The translations under genes and the position numbers were made by a program. 64,000 nt of DNA from Streblospio benedicti (Eukaryota; Annelida; Polychaeta; Spionida; Spionidae): positions 1,202,325-1,266,324 of the forward strand of contig CM032659.1 in assembly GCA_019095985.1 (NCBI GenBank), read 5' to 3'. How positions within the stretch are numbered: position 1 is the stretch's first letter; each line of letters starts with the position of its first letter. Shown in pieces: positions 59,423-64,000 of the stretch. Below the pieces are notes generated by a model. It was not told the DNA's origin, did no database searches, and saw nothing but the letters and a program-made list of their open reading frames with translations.

Positions 59423-60503
59423 ATGTCCCACTCTGAAAAGCTCATCCACGCCTGGCTGCTCGTACGCAACATACGTGCCTGCCACCCCCTCGATTGGCAA
59501 TGGCTGGACCTCGACCCCATGGCGTGGCTGCCCATCACCCCGGGCGGGTGGGACAACTACCCCAGCACCGAGGTCGGGCTGAGGGCGCGCCAGGGGCTGC
59601 TGCTGCGGCAGCATAGGGCGCATCGGGGTGCGGGCGGGCGCGGCAGGGCGGCCACCGCACGGCAGCAGGAGAGGAAACATCCCCAGCAGAAGCAAGCACG
59701 GCGGGAGCAGCGACAGGAGCAGGCTGATGACGATGATGATGATCAGGTAATGGCAGGTGGATTTCAAGTGTTTTATTGAAAGGTGAACACAAGTAGCTAT
59801 TTGAACTGTTGTGAAATAAACACAATTCAATCTGTATATTTCTGCACAATGTAAAATGACATCGCCATTTTTTGGACGAACTGTGAGGCATATCGCCTCA
59901 TTAACATAAATGATAATTAGTTTCTGATTGCACAATTATTAAACAATATGATACCAGGCACACATCCAACAACAAATCATATCCTGATAACTCATTACTT
60001 TATACACATCATCATCACCAGAGTGATATGCAAGTTACCCTCATCACTAACACCCTATTTTCCAGGAACTGAATCCCCTACTAGTAAAAGCTCTCCGTCG
60101 TATGCACGAGCACACCCCACGCATAGAGCTGCGGCTGCACGCGGCGGACGGCCGAGCCTACTTCCATGTGCATGGCGAGGTCGGCCTCCCCCTCGTCCTG
60201 CCGGTCGCGCAGCTCGACCCCATCGACAACCCCAGGCAACCGGGCGAGCTGCTGATTCCTCTGGACCAAGCCACCAGCGTCCGCCTACAGGAGCTCTCCT
60301 ACGAGTACACGCTGGAAGTGGCTGCTACCCGCAGTAAGAAGAATGCAGCCACGTGCCCCATCTGCCTGGATGATTTGGGCACAAAGGTGCGCGTGCTGAC
60401 GTGCAAGCACCGCTTTCACCCGGCGTGTATAGACAATTGGTGCCTGCAGCAGGAGAACGACAACAAGACCTGCCCCTATTGTCGCCAGGTGTTGTGGGAA
60501 TAG
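59423..60503 (+). CDS. RING-H2 E3 ligase-like protein, 253 aa, intact copy
   Basis: Two coding exons, 59423-59746 and 60066-60503, join in phase 0 (CAG|GTAATG ... TTTTCCAG|GAA). Residues 1-55 are Trp-rich (HAWLLV, LDWQWLDLDPMAW, GGWDNYP). Residues 56-100 are Arg/Gln-rich, followed by a run of six Asp. Residues 109-195 form a conserved middle region ([29 protein letters not shown]). Residues 205-247 form a C3H2C3 RING-H2 with ligands C205, C208, C221, H223, H226, C229, C244 and C247, and W233. The protein likely acts as an E3 ubiquitin ligase; substrate and location are unknown. No signal peptide or membrane segment was seen. It has its own promoter and leader exon, and its partner in unit A has a broken first coding exon. 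I do not recognise a named orthologue. Confidence 0.88.
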
Positions 60504-60959
60504 ATTAGTGCATGTATACAGAGTGAATTCGGAGTAGAGGAAGGGGGCGGGGTGGCTGTGCAGATTTATTCTAATGGATGGTGAGATTCGCATAGGACAG
60601 ACTCACTGCATTTACCTATACATGTATATGTCATGTATATGTTTGTGAATTGTATTAGTTCTAGGATCATTTGTGTTATTTTTTCGCCTTTTGTAATATG
60701 TAGACATGTTATTTGAAATACATTGAAAGTTTTAATGTCTAGTTGTTTGGTGCAGTATCTTGTTGGAAATATTGTTTTAATACAAAACAAAAAGTAATTT
60801 ATTTCTTTATTTCAGAATATATACAATATAATTCCATGTAAGGATAAGAAGGGCCAATTGCGTGACAGTAACAACTATCAGTCTTTTTCTTAAGTCCAAT
60901 TTTGTTTCACATTTTGTGGATGATCTTAGCAGTTTATAGAATAGTGTATTTGTATGTAT

Positions 60960-61147
60960 GTAGGCTGTCACGTTAACTCTCACTCGACCAGTCATCTGTT
61001 CTTTGCAGATGATAGTGTACTGTTCGCATCTATGGTACAGACACTCCATCAGTTACTGTACATATGTAAACAATATTCATTAGATGTTGAGCTTACTTAT
61101 CATACTAATTTGTGTTTACTTATCATAAATTTGCGTGTTAGTTAAGC
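60960..61147 (+). mobile_element. LINE reverse-transcriptase fragment
   Basis: The frame reads HLFFADDSVLFASMVQTL, then HQLLYICKQYSLDVELTYH, then LCLLIINLRVS-stop. F-A-D-D is the catalytic motif of LINE reverse transcriptases, and the following pattern (QTLHQLLYIC, LTYH) fits the palm and thumb of non-LTR elements. Only ~60 residues remain, at the very end of the duplicated unit. The 5' and 3' parts of the element are missing. Confidence 0.7.
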
Positions 61148-61201
61148 CAAAATAGTTACATCATATCGAATTAGCTCAAACTGCCAGTTGTAGATAGTCA
61201 T

Positions 61202-63562
61202 GCTTGTATATGTATTCGAATAATTGTTGTTTGGAATGTATGATTACATGTCTATTTCCAAACAAATCACAGGAATATTTACTTGTGGTAATTTATTGGT
61301 TTTCATGGTTCCGTAAATGTTATGCATATGATAACGTTAACGTTAGACTCTTCAAAAATAAATTTGGACTTAGACAAATGAAGAGTACTTATTGTGTGGT
61401 TTTTGGGAAGCTACTTAATATTAAAGACAAAGCCACCATGACTTTTAGCATATTGTCATTGGGCATTGACAACGTTGATAATATTTTGAAAAAAAAAAAG
61501 TCCTAACAGTTTATATTTGTATATATGATTTTAAATTTTCAATGGAAGTAAATTAGATTGCTGTGAATGTTTCTTTTTAAATTCTGAAATAAAACTATGT
61601 TATCTTATTTGTGCAATCTTTCTCTTTATTTCCCTAACGTTTACACTATAATACAGTGATAATATAATAAATAAAACATACATACATGTACATATCATAT
61701 AAAAAGTACCGTTTGCCATTTTATGATGTGACTAAAATTGAAAGCTAAGAAAAATACTACAAACATTATTTCTTCCTAAATCATTATCAATTTTGTAATT
61801 TTGAATTTTCCTATATCTTTAAGATGTAAAATAATTAAAAGTTTCAAGACTGTTAGAAACATAAAAATCTTCATCTTCCCAAGTCATAAGCCCCCATACG
61901 TCTACCAATCTGGCAGAACGGCAATCCGAGGTCATCCACAGCAGAAAGGCAGGTAGTGCCACGGGAGGTCAACTGCGTGGTCACTGTTTCCAGGTGCATA
62001 ATGACCAAGCATGGCAAATGCAAGTATAGGAGAGAGGCGTTTTCAACAACAGGATGCTCAGGGTAGATGGTACCTCGTCGGTGTATTGTTGTTCAGAATG
62101 GAGCGAGAATGGAGATACGGTTGGAGGGTAGAAACCGAACATCATGGATTAGCAATGCTGTCACTATTTAGAAATGGCTGTAGGAATTATAGAGGCCTAT
62201 ATTGTTCACATGTGCAGGTTAATCTGAGGGTGACAGTATTGTCAACGGTCAGTAGGCTACAGGGACTAACCAAATTATACCACTGCCCTTTGTTTACCAG
62301 GTTATTTGACTCTCTACTTTTAACCGCACATGTACATTCCAAGAAGGATATATCTCCAATGAACACACAAAACCACCGATATGCCCATGTGAGGACCAAT
62401 GGTGTCCGACCAACCACAAGCGTTACATCATCTACTTTGAAAGGCCAGTCGTGTCCGGCCAGACGAGCACGAGGGAGTCTCAAATCCTACACAGGTCCGT
62501 TGAAGAGGTTGTAAACAGGGCCACCTCAATATCTAACAAGATTCTAGGCATGGTAATTAAGGAGGAACATCAAAACCAATAATTTACAGCTTAAAACCAG
62601 AGCCTATAATGCTCTTATCCGCCTGATTCTAGAATGTTCAGTCTCAATCTGGGACCCCCATTCCAATACTCATGCAAGTACAAAGACTAGCATCGTCATA
62701 TCTGACGGCTACATACGCAGCATACACCGGGGTAAAGTTACCCCAGCAAGATGGAGGCATAGTCCGTCGATTCAAAAGTTTTTCTGTTGATTAATTGAAT
62801 TTGTGGAGCTCAGATTCGTGTTTAGATAGGTATATATCAACACTATGCGTGTATAATTAGATTGCACATGTTGAACTGTTTTGAACACACGCCAACCTTT
62901 TCAATGAATCATAAAGCAGGTTTTAATTTTGATATTTTTGTCTTATTCTGTATTGTTTGGAGACTATTAGTGAATAATTTTGAAATTTGAAATTTATTAA
63001 TTTTATTTAAAACAGTGTACACACAACATACTGGACAATCGATACAGTCTAACTTAACAGCCAGATTGCAAGTTTTTGGCAGTCTAATATAGTGTGAATA
63101 ACAGTGCTAGACATTTTGCTGTCCTTTTGTGGGTACCAAATATGGAAGAAGAAAGTGAATGATAGGTCGGTTGATTAACATACACCTGGTAAAAACAATA
63201 TTTCACTATATCTATGTAAACTGTTCATGCCTATGAGTCTACGGCTGTCTGTATCAATAAACGTTAGGGAGTGGCTAGGGAGCCGACGTCAATTCCGTAA
63301 CCAGCCCACCGTGGGGAGGCTAGGGAGCCAACATTTTTCGACTCCTTAGCCTACCCTCAGTGTGTAAGCTAAGAAAGCCGATGGAAGCATAATAGTATAG
63401 TGAATTAGCTTACTGATTGAAAAAGAAATATATGAAGACACAAAATAATCTTAATTTTTTGTCACTATATTTGCTATATACGTGTCATTCCATTGTCTAA
63501 TGCTCACCACATAAGTGATAATTGATGACATAATTGTGGATCAAAAATAATTAGCACAATAC
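61202..63562. other. Intergenic region right of the duplication
   Basis: 61202-61860 is AT-rich with no gene. 61900-62480 is less AT-rich and open in places on both strands (e.g. 62011-62514 plus), but matches no family I recognise. A LINE 3' fragment lies at 62499-62720. After that, a small perfect hairpin GGGGTAAAGTTACCCC sits at ~62729, and a repeated GGCTAGGGAGCC word near 63272 and 63319 has an inverted relative (CTCCTTAGCC) near 63342. These may be another short inverted-repeat element. Confidence 0.4.
62499..62720 (+). mobile_element. LINE 3' ORF fragment (end of reverse transcriptase ORF)
   Basis: One frame gives VEEVVNRATSISNKILGMV. A second, after an indel, gives LKTRAYNALIRLILECSVSI followed by WDPHSNTHASTKTS. 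The pattern N-K-x-L-G, then K-x-R-A-Y-N-x-L-x-R-x-x-L-E-x-x-x-x-x-W-D-P is the hallmark of the region after the palm in CR1/jockey-type LINEs. The fragment carries a stop and a frame change, so it is dead. Confidence 0.7.
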
Positions 63563-63628
63563 CGTTGATCATTTCCAGCTTCTCCACGCGCATTTCCAAG
63601 TGGTCCGTTTTCTCCTGGCTTGCTTTGT
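63563..63628 (-). CDS. Probable coiled-coil exon of an unidentified gene
   Basis: On the minus strand an acceptor (TTTCTGTTTTAG) and a donor (ACG|GTATTG, weak) bound 66 bp. Read with phase 1 at both ends, it gives KASQEKTDHLEMRVEKLEM then I-N. It is rich in Glu/Lys with Leu/Val at heptad-like spacing, suggesting a coiled coil. A 66-bp symmetrical exon is common in coiled-coil genes. I could not find neighbouring exons. It could be chance, but base composition and codon use stand out from the AT-rich flanks. Confidence 0.45.
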
Positions 63629-64000
63629 CTAAAACAGAAAGAAATTATCATCCCTCATGTCTAGCACCAAATTTCTCATTCTATGGTCACCAAAATAATT
63701 GAAACAAGACGGTGTTCTTGAGCAAATGTCTTCTGAGCTCTGCCTACTTCTTAGACCATAGTATGTAACCAACATAAATTGTAACTGGTTACTATATACG
63801 TCAAATGTATAATATAACTTCTCAGACTTCTAAAATAAAAAGGGGTTGCCTGCCATCAAATGTAAACACCATAAGTGTAACAGATTTCATTATATGTTCA
63901 ACCCCTTTCACTCTGTCTGCCATCATTACCGGCATAAGGTACATCTGGAGAGATTTAATAACATTGATATCACAGTGACCTCATTTTCACAATACTTAAC
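63629..64000. other. No feature seen (possible intron)
   Basis: AT-rich sequence up to the window end. If the exon at 63563-63628 is real, this is the intron upstream of it. Confidence 0.4.

Larger units (their letters stand above)
49622..61201 (+). repeat. Tandem duplication, unit B (11.6 kb)
   Basis: Second unit, head-to-tail with unit A. It is ~1.4 kb longer, mainly from an expanded repeat array at 56440-58170. A block upstream of the SWIB gene (about 54655-55045) does not match unit A. It carries the intact SWIB and RING-H2 genes. Homology ends near 61201, at TAGATAGTCAT. Confidence 0.9.

Noticed and set aside
39452-61201. A large virus-like or Polinton-like element carrying the SWIB and RING genes
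   Set aside because: No polymerase B, integrase, capsid, ATPase or protease genes and no terminal inverted repeats at the unit ends; the genes are spliced, host-style.
62011-62514. 167-residue plus-strand frame, considered as a transposase or host exon
   Set aside because: No convincing motif on either strand; the last codons run into the LINE fragment in a different frame.
1-64000. CRISPR arrays, bacterial operons, riboswitches, rRNA genes
   Set aside because: No evenly spaced direct repeats with unique spacers and no prokaryotic gene structure; the window is clearly eukaryotic.

Overview
This is eukaryotic (metazoan) DNA: AT-rich, mostly non-coding, with spliced genes, GT-AG introns, tRNA-derived SINEs, LINE fragments and many short inverted-repeat transposons. 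The repeat mix suggests a marine invertebrate such as a hemichordate, amphioxus or lophotrochozoan. I cannot name the species from the sequence. There is one 100-N assembly gap at 36153-36252.

Left part (1-25838, minus strand): the 5' end of a Par-3 (partitioning-defective 3) cell-polarity gene. Exon 1 (25719-25838) and exon 2 (9895-9999) together encode the N-terminal self-association domain. They are separated by a ~15.7 kb intron, and the gene runs off the left edge. The introns hold many copies of one short inverted-repeat transposon (ends like CAGTAGAACCTC), three hAT-like elements, a full-length SINE and a decayed tandem array of exon-2 fragments.

Middle (about 26-33 kb, plus strand): an acyl-CoA-binding protein (ACBP/DBI) gene with three recognisable coding exons (29877-31498). 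Its first coding exon is uncertain. It lies divergently from Par-3. From 33 to 39.4 kb is intergenic, with G-rich tracts, hairpins, the assembly gap and a GC-rich element of unknown nature with long inverted ends (about 37.6-38.4 kb).

Right part (39452-61201): a head-to-tail tandem duplication of a 10-11.6 kb unit. Each unit carries, in order, a SINE, a decayed SINE, a CTCF-like palindrome, an inverted-repeat element, a SWIB-domain gene, a RING-H2 gene with its own promoter and untranslated first exon, and a fragment of LINE reverse transcriptase. In the second unit both genes look intact (SWIB 166 aa; RING-H2 253 aa). In the first unit the SWIB gene is a pseudogene, and the RING gene has a broken first coding exon but an intact RING exon. 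The RING exons differ much more than the surrounding non-coding DNA, mostly by amino-acid replacements.

Right end (61202-64000): another LINE 3' fragment and one probable minus-strand coiled-coil exon of an unidentified gene.
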